Shown here: one piece after another, positions 1 to 8,368 of the stretch
Numbering within the stretch: the stretch's first letter is position 1
Layout of the letters: every line of letters starts with the position of its first letter
Origin: CAZWRN01 sp964446685
Lineage (GTDB): Bacteria > Patescibacteriota > Microgenomatia > Daviesbacterales > UBA10151
Reading direction: 5' to 3'
Assembly (NCBI GenBank): GCA_964446685.1
Contig: CAYUPO010000008.1
Location: 1-58,667, forward strand
DNA length: 58,667 nucleotides
Notes under the pieces: generated by a model
What the model saw: only the letters and a program-made list of their open reading frames with translations
Database searches by the model: none
Told to the model about the DNA's origin: nothing
Made by a program: the position numbers and the translations under genes

Positions 1-713
1 TCCGGGATCAAATTATTATCAACCCCAGGCAAAAATGGCGTTACCCCATCTGCCAAAAAACCATCCATATTCATCTCAGTCAAAGTCTGGGCGATTTTTG
101 GAGCAATATACTGCCTGTAATAGGGGTTTGTGATATCTAAGTAATGTCCTAGTCTGTTAGCCTTGGTTGGCGGCAGCCCTTTTTTATGGATGAAAAAAGT
201 TTCACATTTAGCCCCGCCGCACATTTGATCTGCTTCGGCCTTTGCATAAATATCTGTTGAAAACTGCGGATCAAAATCAATTACCCAAAACACATGATAA
301 CCAATATATTTAGCATTAGGATTTTTTTGCTTTAGTTTAGTAGCGATATTGATTAGCCGCTGTCTATTTAATTCTGAATTAGGCCCCTGTAAGGAAGCGC
401 ATTCTTCAAAAATCAATCCGGTATTTGATTTGGCAAGATGATTTATCTCTTCATCCGAAACATTTGGATCAGTTTGCCGCCCAGTCCATTTAGGACCTCT
501 TCTATAACATCCGGTACTAAGAATGATTGGAATGTCCGGATTAGTCCCGATATTAGACGCCCAGGGATCGCCAAAAGGGTTGTAATGTGACTGAAAAGAG
601 ATATCAGTGGACTCGGTTGCTTTTGGTTGAAAAACTTGAGGATTACGGATCAGCCACAAAGAAGTTCCTATACCTATAATAATGACTAAAACAGCAATAA
701 TTTTGGCAGCCAC
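1..713 (-). CDS. Glycoside-hydrolase-like membrane-anchored protein, partial (C terminus beyond window)
   Basis: This reading frame is open from a GTG start at 711-713 to the window edge, so about 237 N-terminal residues are visible. It begins with one hydrophobic membrane anchor (AAKIIAVLVIIIGIG...SLWLIRNPQ), followed by a probable TIM-barrel hydrolase region. The N terminus is nearly identical in pattern to the next gene (757-2391), and the promoter region is also shared, so the two are tandem duplicates. Late in the visible part are FIHKKGLPPTKANRLG and DITNPYYRQYI, which match FLVHKKGLPPTKENRLS and DITNKTYRDWI in the paralogue. The family resembles putative GHL-type glycoside hydrolases; the substrate is unknown. 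Whether it also ends in a dockerin cannot be seen. Confidence 0.7.
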   Translation of the reverse strand, partial: MAAKIIAVLVIIIGIGTSLWLIRNPQVFQPKATESTDISFQSHYNPFGDPWASNIGTNPDIPIILSTGCYRRGPKWTGRQTDPNVSDEEINHLAKSNTGLIFEECASLQGPNSELNRQRLINIATKLKQKNPNAKYIGYHVFWVIDFDPQFSTDIYAKAEADQMCGGAKCETFFIHKKGLPPTKANRLGHYLDITNPYYRQYIAPKIAQTLTEMNMDGFLADGVTPFLPGVDNNLIP

Positions 714-719
714 ATCTTT

Positions 720-725
720 AGATTA
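720..725 (-). promoter_or_regulatory. Candidate -10 box (TAATCT), leaderless arrangement
   Basis: TAATCT on the minus strand ends 6 bases before the GTG start at 713. The same box and spacing precede the paralogue at 2391, so the promoter was duplicated with the gene. Confidence 0.45.
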
Positions 726-756
726 GCAGAATATAAAAACTAAACCAATATCTTTC

Positions 757-2391
757 TCATTTGCCAAAATTAGTTACTAGTAAATTGAAGTCGAATAGAT
801 CTACTTTGTTGTCACCATTTAAATCAGACCTCATATTTGTTCCTCTGTAATCCCCTACTAAAAAATTGAAGTCAAAAATATCTACTCTACCGTTATTATC
901 GATATCACCTATTTTTCTTGTTGGGCTGGGTGATGTTACAACAGTAGGACTAACTAAAGGAGAAGCTTCGCTGATAACTGGAGGTGTGTTGTATTCCTGC
1001 AAAACAGCATTAGTTACAAAGAATGCACCTGATTTTGGAGGTATGGATTGAGTGCTCATATCCAATCCATTTTCTATACTTACCAGTCCGCTTTCATCAG
1101 GGGTATAGTGATTATTACTGGTATTGACGTAGGCATAACCATTTTGGAAACGGTGACGATAAATACCATCGCCTAAACTTTCAGGCGGGCGAAGAGGTGC
1201 TCCCAAATTTAAATCCCACTCACGGAAAAAAGAAAGCGAAAAATACTGATCATTTAATACTGTCGGATACCAATAGATTAAAGACTGGCTGGTTGACTGA
1301 TAAAGTGCTAAGAATGCGGCGAGATAATATTTTGCATACGCCCTTTCTTTGGCCTCATTGGTACGGGATAAACATGTTGAGGTAGATGCGGGACAATTCA
1401 CATTGGTACTAACTCCTATCATGATCAATCTTTTTTGCTGCGCTACTGTATCCATTAAATTACGTGTTTTGATAAGACTAGCTTCATCTCCGACAGTACC
1501 CAAAGGATCTTCAAAAAAGGCGCCATCTAACCCAGCCTGAAGATACCCATTTATTGATGAGACAGTATCGTCATCATCTAGGTTTGCAAAGAGAAACATA
1601 TTACTTCCCAAAGCTGCTTTGAGTTCTTTAAAGTAACTGGTTACAGCTGTCGGCCAGGCTGATAAAATATGGCTCGGGATAGACGGAGATAACCCTCGGG
1701 CATCTAAAATTCGCTGCATGAACTCGTCTAAAATAACTCCATCCCACCCAGCATCTTTTAGGGCTTGCACTTGCCTAGGTATGATCCAGTCGCGGTATGT
1801 CTTGTTGGTAATGTCCATCAGCGGCGAATATCCCCATTCGGGATGATCAGGCCTGGCACTAAGGCGATTCTCTTTGGTAGGAGGCAAACCTTTTTTGTGA
1901 ACTAAAAAGGACTCGAAGGTAGCATCGCCCGAATTGGCACCATTGATGATTTCACCCCAACCAACGTTATTTTCTGTTATGACCAGATAACCAAATGGTT
2001 TGGCATTCGGGTTTTTGGCTTTGATAGCCTGAGTCAGTTGACGATCCCTTAAGGATGTAAGATGCAAATTAACTCCCATCCACATAAATTCGTAATTAGC
2101 TTTGGAAAAAAATGATGCCTGGGCATTAAGAATATTGCTATTGGCATCAGTGGTAGTGTTAAAAACTGTCAGAGGCACACTTGCTGCAATCTGAACACTA
2201 CGATTCGGAACTTTTTTCCAAGCCCAGGCATCACCAAAAGGATTTAATCTGGTCTCATAATTTTCTTCAGTAATTTTTGCTAGAGGATTCTCTGCAGCTT
2301 TAGGATTAATGACCTGAGGATTTCGAATTAGCCACAAAGAGACACCAATACCTAACGCAATAAATAAAACAGCAATAATTTTTGTAACCAC
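757..2391 (-). CDS. Membrane-anchored glycoside-hydrolase-like protein with C-terminal dockerin-like repeat
   Basis: The protein has 544 residues from a GTG start: an N-terminal membrane anchor (about 3-23), a probable TIM-barrel hydrolase domain (about 50-430, with WDGVILDEFMQ carrying a candidate acidic pair after a beta strand), a Pro/Ser/Thr linker (about 465-492), and a terminal pair of dockerin-like loops. The loops read GDIDNNGRVDIFDFN and SDLNGDNKVDLFDFN, the D-x-D/N-x-N/D-G-x-x-D calcium-loop pattern of type I dockerins, and the protein ends shortly after. Dockerins bind cohesins in known systems; no cohesin is in this window. The hydrolase family (GHL15/DUF4015-like) is a guess from overall pattern. 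It is a tandem paralogue of the gene to its left. Confidence 0.75.
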   Translation of the reverse strand: MVTKIIAVLFIALGIGVSLWLIRNPQVINPKAAENPLAKITEENYETRLNPFGDAWAWKKVPNRSVQIAASVPLTVFNTTTDANSNILNAQASFFSKANYEFMWMGVNLHLTSLRDRQLTQAIKAKNPNAKPFGYLVITENNVGWGEIINGANSGDATFESFLVHKKGLPPTKENRLSARPDHPEWGYSPLMDITNKTYRDWIIPRQVQALKDAGWDGVILDEFMQRILDARGLSPSIPSHILSAWPTAVTSYFKELKAALGSNMFLFANLDDDDTVSSINGYLQAGLDGAFFEDPLGTVGDEASLIKTRNLMDTVAQQKRLIMIGVSTNVNCPASTSTCLSRTNEAKERAYAKYYLAAFLALYQSTSQSLIYWYPTVLNDQYFSLSFFREWDLNLGAPLRPPESLGDGIYRHRFQNGYAYVNTSNNHYTPDESGLVSIENGLDMSTQSIPPKSGAFFVTNAVLQEYNTPPVISEASPLVSPTVVTSPSPTRKIGDIDNNGRVDIFDFNFLVGDYRGTNMRSDLNGDNKVDLFDFNLLVTNFGK

Positions 2392-2397
2392 TACTTC

Positions 2398-2403
2398 AGA
2401 TTA
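2398..2403 (-). promoter_or_regulatory. Candidate -10 box (TAATCT), leaderless arrangement
   Basis: The minus-strand TAATCT ends 6 bases before the GTG start of the dockerin protein, a copy of the arrangement at 720-725. Confidence 0.45.
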
Positions 2404-2434
2404 ACAGAATACGGTAGTTAACCCAAGATACGTC

Positions 2435-3136
2435 TCATTTACCAAAATTTCTTTTTTGTTCTGAGTACCATTTGACAGCTTTTTCCAGCTGTTTGGGTGA
2501 GAAATCCGGCCAGAGGACTTTAGTGAAATAGAGTTCGGAATAGGCTGTTTGCCAAAGCAAAAAATTCGATAGCCTAATCCTGCCCCCAGTTCTGATAACC
2601 AGATCAGGATCTGGCTGACCAGTGGTATATAAATATTTATCAACCGTTGCTTCGTCCACTTTAGTCAGATCAATCCCGTCTTTGATCATATCTCTGAAAG
2701 CTTCCACCACTTCCCTTTTACCTCCGTAATTTAAAGCTATATTTAATTTGATTGATTCATTCTCGATAATAGTATTTCTTAGCTGATTGATAATTCTTTT
2801 GATTGCCCCAGGCAGACCGTCTGATTCACCGACTATTGCTACCCTAACTCCATTTTGCATCATCCGTTTTAATTTGGTTTGATAACCGGAACGGATTAGA
2901 TTAAACAATCCGGTTAACTCTCTTTTGGCCCGCTCCTTAAGATTTTCAGTCGAAAGAGCATAAACTGTGACTGTTTTAATTCCCATTTTTCCGGCGGCCT
3001 CAACAATTTTTTCTAAAGCATCACTTCCAGCCCGGTGCCCTTCAATGTCAGGCAACTCCTTACCCCTGGCCCATCTTCTGTTACCATCCATTATGATTGC
3101 TATATGTTTTGGAATAATTACTGCTTGTTTTTTCAT
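2435..3136 (-). CDS. uppS: Isoprenyl transferase (undecaprenyl diphosphate synthase, cis-prenyltransferase)
   Basis: This 233-residue protein condenses IPP onto an allylic diphosphate to make the C55 lipid carrier for cell-wall glycan synthesis. The family's signatures are present: HIAIIMDGNRRWARG (about 11-25, with the catalytic Asp of MDGNRRWA), YALSTENLKE (about 59-68), and the C-terminal block RTGGRIRLSNFLLWQ...YFTKVLWPDF that binds diphosphate. Length is normal for the family. It starts 4 bases after the polyprenyl synthase stop, so the two are co-transcribed, and both use the IPP made by the divergent mevalonate operon. Confidence 0.95.
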   Translation of the reverse strand: MKKQAVIIPKHIAIIMDGNRRWARGKELPDIEGHRAGSDALEKIVEAAGKMGIKTVTVYALSTENLKERAKRELTGLFNLIRSGYQTKLKRMMQNGVRVAIVGESDGLPGAIKRIINQLRNTIIENESIKLNIALNYGGKREVVEAFRDMIKDGIDLTKVDEATVDKYLYTTGQPDPDLVIRTGGRIRLSNFLLWQTAYSELYFTKVLWPDFSPKQLEKAVKWYSEQKRNFGK

Positions 3137-3140
3137 TTTA

Positions 3141-4175
3141 TTAATTGCTTCTTTTCATTAGTAAATCCGCTAAATTTCGCAAAAAAGATTTCCATTTTGA
3201 ATCTATTTTCAGGCTATCTATCACCTGCAGCGCAGAATCGGTATATTTTAACGCAGAGGCTCTGGCAAAGTCTAATGAACCAACCTTTTGAAAGATTTGT
3301 CTGACTTTCTCAATCTCATTATCAGTAAGTTTGCTTTTGCCATATAATCGCTTCAACTCAGACAGTTGTTTTTGATCAGCTTGAGCAAAAGCATGGGCTG
3401 CCAGTAAGGTGATTTTACCCTCTTCTATATCTGAACTATTGGATTTACCCATTTTTTCCTGATCGCCAAACACCCCCAAAATATCATCCTGAATCTGAAA
3501 AGCTATTCCGAGATTGTCTCCAAATTTTTGTAAATCATTTAAAAGATCTCCATCTCCCTCTGACAAAACATAACCCATCTGCAAAGGACCGGTGATGGTG
3601 TATCGGGCTGTTTTGAGAAGAGCGATGGTCAAAGCCTCTTTCTCCTGAGGCGGGATCTTTTGGAAAGGTATTTCAATATCGATGATTTCACCGATGATTG
3701 TATCTAAAACTGTATTGGTAAAAATCTGAGTGGCCTGAAGTTTTTTATCATTTTCAAATTTACTTTCAAGCAACAGTTTTTGGGATAGAAAAAACCCGTA
3801 ATCAGCCAATACAATGGTTTGGCTGATCGCATGGTGATCATTTCCTAAAGCAAAATGCAGACTGGGCTTTCCTCTTCTTAAAGGGCTTTGATCAATTATG
3901 TCATCATGTGCCAATACTGCTGCATGAAAGACTTCAACAGCCATCATGGGAGCAACTATCTCATTTTCATTTTTTCCTTCTCCCAATAAATAACCTAATT
4001 TTAAAACCAAAGCTCTCAGCCTTTTTCCGCCTTTATTCGTTTCAACCACCAGAGAAAACAAATCTTCCATCAGCGGGTGTAAATTTTTAATTTCTGTTTT
4101 TTGCTTGGTCAGAAACTCTGCAAGCTGACTATCAATCTGCTCAGATTGCTGAGTGATAAATGTTCTGAAATCCAT
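3141..4175 (-). CDS. trans-Polyprenyl diphosphate synthase (GGPP/FPP-synthase type)
   Basis: This 344-residue protein elongates an allylic diphosphate with IPP. The first Asp-rich motif is HDDIIDQSPLRRGKP (about 92-106). The second is QIQDDILGVFGD (about 231-242), where the last Asp of DDxxD is Gly. Small residues lie upstream of the first motif (FHAAVLAHDD), which in this family permits C20 or longer products; that is inference. It lies first in a two-gene operon with uppS and diverges from HMG-CoA reductase, so it probably supplies the allylic primer. Confidence 0.92.
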   Translation of the reverse strand: MDFRTFITQQSEQIDSQLAEFLTKQKTEIKNLHPLMEDLFSLVVETNKGGKRLRALVLKLGYLLGEGKNENEIVAPMMAVEVFHAAVLAHDDIIDQSPLRRGKPSLHFALGNDHHAISQTIVLADYGFFLSQKLLLESKFENDKKLQATQIFTNTVLDTIIGEIIDIEIPFQKIPPQEKEALTIALLKTARYTITGPLQMGYVLSEGDGDLLNDLQKFGDNLGIAFQIQDDILGVFGDQEKMGKSNSSDIEEGKITLLAAHAFAQADQKQLSELKRLYGKSKLTDNEIEKVRQIFQKVGSLDFARASALKYTDSALQVIDSLKIDSKWKSFLRNLADLLMKRSN

Positions 4176-4181
4176 TTATGC

Positions 4182-4187
4182 ATTGTA
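4182..4187 (-). promoter_or_regulatory. -10 box (TACAAT) for polyprenyl synthase-uppS operon
   Basis: The minus-strand TACAAT ends 6 bases before the ATG at 4175, the leaderless spacing seen throughout the window. Confidence 0.55.
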
Positions 4188-4223
4188 CTGCCCAATGTGA
4201 TTTAATTCTAGGCTCATTTTTGT

Positions 4224-4229
4224 TACAAT
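4224..4229 (+). promoter_or_regulatory. Extended -10 (TGTTACAAT) for the mevalonate operon
   Basis: TG-T-TACAAT is an extended -10. The box ends 21 bases before the HMG-CoA reductase ATG, so this operon would have a short untranslated leader of roughly 15 bases, unlike its leaderless neighbours. It faces the box at 4182-4187 across a 75-base divergent spacer. Confidence 0.5.
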
Positions 4230-4250
4230 GACTGTTGCCCGAGAAACATT

Positions 4251-5399
4251 ATGTCCAAAATTCCGCTTCGCTCCTTTCAAACTGCTGATGAAAGACGAGA
4301 ATATTTAGAAAAACAGCTTAATACTTCACTTGAAAAAGTTTCTGACTTTTCTTTTGACGAACATCTCACTGTAGGACGTAATATTGAAAATCTGATTGGC
4401 GCTACACATGTGCCTTTAGGAGTAGCAGGACCTATTAGTCTTAAAGGAGATCCCGCAGAACACTACATACCTCTGGCTACAACTGAGGGAGCACTGGTAG
4501 CTTCAATATCAAGAGGCTGTAAAGCTATCTCCGAATGCGGTGGGGCTCAGGTAATCGTTGATGACGTCGGAATAACCAGAGGTCCGGTATTTAAAACTAC
4601 AGGGATCAAACAAAGTCATGCTTTGGCAGAATGGGTTAAAAATAATTTTTCTTCTTTGGCTGCTGCTTCAGAGAGTACTTCAAAATATTTAAAACTAATT
4701 AAGATTGAACCGGCTATTGTCGGAGTGAATGTTTATTTGCGATTTTATTTTGATACGACCGATGCAATGGGAATGAATATGGCAACCATTGCTTCTGAAA
4801 AAGCGGCTGAATTAATTGAGCAGGAAACTGGAGCAAAATGTATTACTTTAGCTGGAAATTATGATATTGATAAAAAACCGGCCTGGCTTAATTTTTCTGA
4901 CGGCCGGGGTAAAAGAAGCTGGGCCGAGGTTTTACTCAAAAAAGAAGTTATTGAATCTGTTTTAAAAACTTCGGCAGAAAAAATGTCAGAGATCGTCTAC
5001 CGCAAATGTTTGCTGGGTTCTGCAATGGCCGGATCAATGGGTTTTAATGCTCATTACGCCAATGTGGTGGCAGCTATTTTTATAGCAACCGGCCAGGATA
5101 TTGCGCATGTTGTTGAGGCAGCCAGCGGCATTACTACGGCAGAACTGACACCAGAAGGCGATCTTCTTTTTAGCATTTATATTCCTTCTCTTCAACTCGG
5201 AACTGTTGGTGGTGGTACTTGGCTACCGTCTCAACAGGAGTCACTTAAAATATTGGGCGTTAGTGGTACAGGGAAAGTAAAAAAATTTACTGAATTAGTA
5301 TTGTCTGCAGTTTTAGCCGGTGAAATTTCGCTGATTGCTTCTCAGGCAGAAGGTAGTTTGGCCCGGGCTCACCGGAAACACGGCCGAAACGGCAAGTAG
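4251..5399 (+). CDS. hmgA: HMG-CoA reductase (class I, NADPH-type)
   Basis: This 382-residue enzyme reduces HMG-CoA to mevalonate. Class I signatures are clear: ENLIGATHVPLGVAGP (about 46-61), TTEGALVASISRGCKA (about 77-92, catalytic Glu), DAMGMNM (about 164-170), NYDIDKKPAWLN (about 200-211, catalytic Lys), GSMGFNAHYANVVAA and IFIATGQDIAHV (catalytic Asp), GTVGGGTWLPSQ, and a C-terminal ARAHRKH (catalytic His). The protein is soluble, without membrane segments, as in archaeal enzymes. It is the first gene of the mevalonate operon. A palindromic repeat follows it directly. Confidence 0.96.
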   Translation: MSKIPLRSFQTADERREYLEKQLNTSLEKVSDFSFDEHLTVGRNIENLIGATHVPLGVAGPISLKGDPAEHYIPLATTEGALVASISRGCKAISECGGAQVIVDDVGITRGPVFKTTGIKQSHALAEWVKNNFSSLAAASESTSKYLKLIKIEPAIVGVNVYLRFYFDTTDAMGMNMATIASEKAAELIEQETGAKCITLAGNYDIDKKPAWLNFSDGRGKRSWAEVLLKKEVIESVLKTSAEKMSEIVYRKCLLGSAMAGSMGFNAHYANVVAAIFIATGQDIAHVVEAASGITTAELTPEGDLLFSIYIPSLQLGTVGGGTWLPSQQESLKILGVSGTGKVKKFTELVLSAVLAGEISLIASQAEGSLARAHRKHGRNGK

Positions 5400-5430
5400 C
5401 TTTAATCTGTCTCATTGATAGCGAATCTAA

Positions 5431-5524
5431 CGTCATTGCGAGGAGCGAAGCGAAGAGGCAATCTCGCAACTTGGAGTTAACTTAGTAACCAAGGTAACTC
5501 TTTGTAAATTCGCTCGCAATGACG
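5431..5524. repeat. Palindromic repeat element with 12-bp terminal inverted repeats
   Basis: CGTCATTGCGAG at 5431-5442 is perfectly complemented by CTCGCAATGACG at 5513-5524. Internal GAGCGAAGCGAAG and GGCAATCTCGCAAC are typical of this element type. A partial end copy (CTCGCAATGAC) recurs at 5544-5554. It lies between HMG-CoA reductase and HMG-CoA synthase. Confidence 0.8.
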
Positions 5525-5558
5525 GGACGTCTTACTCGCTCCGCTCGCAATGACATTT

Positions 5559-5641
5559 GTCATTCTGGAGCGTAACGGGGTGAAACGGTGAACCAAGTTC
5601 TCGCTGACTCGATAGAATCTACCGTTTTGCTCTACAATGAC
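5559..5641. repeat. Second palindromic repeat, overlapping the annotated-length start of HMG-CoA synthase
   Basis: GTCATTCTGGAGCG at 5559 and CTACAATGAC ending at 5641 bound a second element of the same general family, directly after the first. It covers the GTG codon at 5588, which argues against that codon being the true start of the next gene. Confidence 0.55.
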
Positions 5642-5692
5642 AGTCATCTGCTTGCCCCTGAGCCTGAAATGTCCTATACTGCACCCTCTACT

Positions 5693-6730
5693 ATGGCTGG
5701 AATTATCTCTTACGGAACTTATATACCAAAGTATCGTCTAAAAACTGTCGACATTGCTCACTTTTGGAATCGCAACCTAGGTGATGCTTTAGGGGTGGCT
5801 GAAAAATCAACTCCGGCGCTAGATGAAGATGCAGTAACCATGGGTATTGAAGCAGCCTTCAGAGCCTTTCGAAATGGCAAAATTGATTTAGCCAAAATTA
5901 AAGCCATCTCAATGGGGTCTGAATCGCATCCTTACGCAGTTAAACCTTCATCAACTATTATCGGAGAAATTCTTGGTATTCCTCACCATCATTACATTGC
6001 GGTAGATACTCAGTTTGCCTGCAAAGCAGCCACTGCAGCACTTCGACTTTTATCAATGATGGATGAACTCAAAAAAGATAAAGTTGGTTTAGTAATAGGT
6101 TCTGATGCAGCTCAGGCTACACCAGGGGACGCATTGGAATATACAGCAGCTGCTGCGGCTGTAGCACTAATGCTCGGAAATACTAAAGTAATTGCTGAGA
6201 TTTTGGATTCAACATCTTATTCTTCCGATACCCCAGACTTTTGGCGACGTGACGGGGCTCCATATCCCTCACATGCTGGCAGATTTACTGGAGAACCAGC
6301 CTATTTCCAACATGTCTTATCCGCATCTTCTCATTTACTAGAAAAAACCAAAATGAAACCAAAAGATTTTAAATATGCAGTTTTCCATATGCCAAATGCT
6401 AAATTTCCCGCAGATGCAGCAAAAAGACTGGGCTTTTCTTCTGAGCAAATTGAAACAGGACTAATCGTCAAAAAAATTGGGAACCCCTACTCCGCTTCGG
6501 CTCTAACTGGACTATGTGCGGTACTTGATGTCGCCAAACCGGGAGAGAAAATATTTATGTGTTCTTATGGATCTGGTTCAGGAGCTGATGCATTTGTATT
6601 TGAGGTGACTCCGGAGATCTTAAAACATCAGAAAAATAATCAGTTTACCGTTTCCGCCCAAGTTGAAAATAAAGTTTACGTCAGTTATGAAGAAGTGGTT
6701 CGGATTTCGAGTCAGAAAGGAGGCCATTAG
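5693..6730 (+). CDS. HMG-CoA synthase, archaeal type
   Basis: The enzyme condenses acetoacetyl-CoA and acetyl-CoA to HMG-CoA. From the ATG at 5693 it has 345 residues, the usual archaeal length, and begins MAGIISYGTYIPKYRLK like archaeal homologues. The frame is open upstream to a GTG at 5588 and an ATG at 5669, but that stretch is repeat DNA. Catalytic residues by family alignment: Glu about 77 (MGSESHPYAVKPSS), Cys about 110 (TQFACKAATAALR) and the His of VFHMPNAKFP (about 230). In archaea it forms a complex with thiolase and DUF35 protein, and all three genes are adjacent here. Confidence 0.93.
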   Translation: MAGIISYGTYIPKYRLKTVDIAHFWNRNLGDALGVAEKSTPALDEDAVTMGIEAAFRAFRNGKIDLAKIKAISMGSESHPYAVKPSSTIIGEILGIPHHHYIAVDTQFACKAATAALRLLSMMDELKKDKVGLVIGSDAAQATPGDALEYTAAAAAVALMLGNTKVIAEILDSTSYSSDTPDFWRRDGAPYPSHAGRFTGEPAYFQHVLSASSHLLEKTKMKPKDFKYAVFHMPNAKFPADAAKRLGFSSEQIETGLIVKKIGNPYSASALTGLCAVLDVAKPGEKIFMCSYGSGSGADAFVFEVTPEILKHQKNNQFTVSAQVENKVYVSYEEVVRISSQKGGH

Positions 6731-6813
6731 ATAGTTAATTAGTGAATAAGAGATTAGTTAATCAGACTTTTTATTCCTGATTAACTGATTAACTGATTAA
6801 CCATTCAACTAAT
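6729..6813. repeat. Heptamer/octamer AT-rich repeat spacer with hairpin potential
   Basis: This spacer is built from variants of TTAGTTAAT/TAACTGAT. GATTAGTTAATCAG and CTGATTAACTGATTAAC are nearly complementary around a T-rich loop, so the spacer can form a hairpin ending just before the thiolase ATG. A similar spacer precedes the next gene. Confidence 0.6.
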
Positions 6814-6815
6814 TT

Positions 6816-7967
6816 ATGAATATCGCTGTAAAAGGAATTGGGGTTACTAAATTTGGCGAACTGTGGGATAAGACTCTGGCTGACCTGGCTTTGGAAGCTT
6901 CAGTTGAAGCAATTAAAGATAGTGGCATTGCTGTTGAAAAAATTGATGCGGTTTATGTTGCCAATATGATTTCTGGGATTACTGGTTATCAGGAACAGCT
7001 TGGACCTTTAGTTACCAATTTATTAAAAATTCACTCCCCTTCTGTTCATATCGAAGCCGCTTGTGCTTCAGGTGGCGCTGCTATCCATCAAGCATGTTTG
7101 GCTTTAGAATCAGGCATCTACAAAAATATTTTAGTTGTCGGAGTAGAAAAAATGACTGACCAATCCGCTTCTGATATTGCCAAAGCCTTAATGGCGGCCA
7201 GCTCTCAGGAAGAACGCGAAGTTGGTTTAACATTTCCCGGTCTTTATGCACTGCTGGCAAAAGCTCATATGGCAGAGTATGAAACAACCAAAGAACAACT
7301 TGCAGCAGTGGCTGAGAAAAACCATTTTCATGGTTCTTTAAATCCTAAAGCTCAGTTCCCTTTTCAGATAACTATTGAAAAAGCTATTAAGTCGGGGATG
7401 ATCGCTTCACCTTTAGGATTGCTCGACTGTTCCCCGATCACTGATGGAGCGGCGGCGGTTGTTTTAAGTAGCACTGGTAAAAAAAGTGATGTTAAGATTG
7501 TCGGATCAGCAAGCGCTTCAGATTCATTAGGACTAGTTGATAGAGAAAATTTGATATCACTTCAATCAACTCAGTTATCTGCTAAAGGAGCATATAAACA
7601 AGCCGGTCTAAAACCAACTGACATCGATGTAGCCGAAGTGCATGACTGTTTTACGATTGCTGAAATATTGGCCACTGAAGATCTAGGCTTTGCTAAAAAA
7701 GGTCAAGGCGGAGCATTTGCGGAAAGTGGCGCTTCTCGTTTAGGAGGGCAACTTCCAATTAATACCTCTGGTGGACTTAAATCCTGTGGGCATCCAGTTG
7801 GAGCAACGGGAGTTAAACAGATTGCTGAGATAGTAGGACAGCTCAGAGGAAATATGGGAGACAGACAAGTCAAAAATGCTAAAGTTGGTTTAGCACACAA
7901 CGTCGGTGGATCAGGAGCGACTGCTGTTGTACATATATTAATGAGAGGAGAAAAAGTTAATCAGTGA
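6816..7967 (+). CDS. Acetyl-CoA C-acetyltransferase (archaeal SCP2-type thiolase)
   Basis: This 383-residue thiolase makes acetoacetyl-CoA from two acetyl-CoA. The nucleophilic Cys is at about residue 83 in EAACASGGAAIHQA. The C-terminal catalytic block has VAEVHDCFTIAE (His) and GGLKSCGHPVGATGVKQ (Cys and His). The order HMG-CoA synthase, thiolase, DUF35 matches the archaeal thiolase/HMG-CoA synthase complex, in which acetoacetyl-CoA is channelled to the synthase. There is no clear Shine-Dalgarno; the start follows a hairpin-forming repeat. Confidence 0.93.
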   Translation: MNIAVKGIGVTKFGELWDKTLADLALEASVEAIKDSGIAVEKIDAVYVANMISGITGYQEQLGPLVTNLLKIHSPSVHIEAACASGGAAIHQACLALESGIYKNILVVGVEKMTDQSASDIAKALMAASSQEEREVGLTFPGLYALLAKAHMAEYETTKEQLAAVAEKNHFHGSLNPKAQFPFQITIEKAIKSGMIASPLGLLDCSPITDGAAAVVLSSTGKKSDVKIVGSASASDSLGLVDRENLISLQSTQLSAKGAYKQAGLKPTDIDVAEVHDCFTIAEILATEDLGFAKKGQGGAFAESGASRLGGQLPINTSGGLKSCGHPVGATGVKQIAEIVGQLRGNMGDRQVKNAKVGLAHNVGGSGATAVVHILMRGEKVNQ

Positions 7968-8035
7968 ATTAGTTGACTAGTTAATCAGGGTTTTTTCTGA
8001 TTCACTAATTAACCAATTAACTAATTAACTGATTT
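7958..8035. repeat. Heptamer/octamer AT-rich repeat spacer with hairpin potential
   Basis: AGTTAATCAG, a T-rich loop and CTGATTCACTAATTAACC form a hairpin-like unit, followed by TAACTAAT repeats running to the DUF35 ATG. It is a second copy of the arrangement upstream of thiolase. Confidence 0.6.
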
Positions 8036-8344
8036 ATGAATACACCGATTGGCATTTGGCGAAAACATCAGACATTACATCATTTTCTTGGCAAACAAGG
8101 GACACTCCTTTTGTGGACTAAAATCTATGTAGCTCCCACCGGATTTGAGCATCAAACCCCTTATTTAGTGGGGTTAGTTGATTTTGGCAATGAACACAAA
8201 CAACTATTAGAAATAGTGGATGTTTTAGAGGAAGAATTATCTGCTGGACAAAAAGTCGAAGTGGTAATTCGTAGATCAGGCAAGCCATCTGCAGAAGGAG
8301 TTATTGAATACGGCGTTAAAGCGAAAATATTAACTAGTCGCTAG
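8036..8344 (+). CDS. DUF35 OB-fold protein, apparently lacking the zinc ribbon
   Basis: This 102-residue protein matches the OB-fold half of DUF35 proteins: IYVAPTGFEHQTPYLVGLVDF (about 31-51) and AEGVIEYGVKAKI near the end. In archaea this protein bridges thiolase and HMG-CoA synthase and carries an N-terminal rubredoxin-like zinc ribbon. Here the N terminus is short and the whole protein contains no cysteine, so the ribbon is lost. Its position beside both partners supports a retained scaffold or CoA-binding role. Confidence 0.82.
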   Translation: MNTPIGIWRKHQTLHHFLGKQGTLLLWTKIYVAPTGFEHQTPYLVGLVDFGNEHKQLLEIVDVLEEELSAGQKVEVVIRRSGKPSAEGVIEYGVKAKILTSR

Positions 8345-8368
8345 ACTCTTGCCACTAAGACACTAATT

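Noticed and set aside
5287..5469. 60-codon minus-strand frame overlapping the HMG-CoA reductase end
   Set aside because: It is a shadow of HMG-CoA reductase plus repeat sequence.
5588..5692. N-terminal extension of HMG-CoA synthase from GTG
   Set aside because: The extension lies in a palindromic repeat and archaeal homologues start at the MAGIISYG position.
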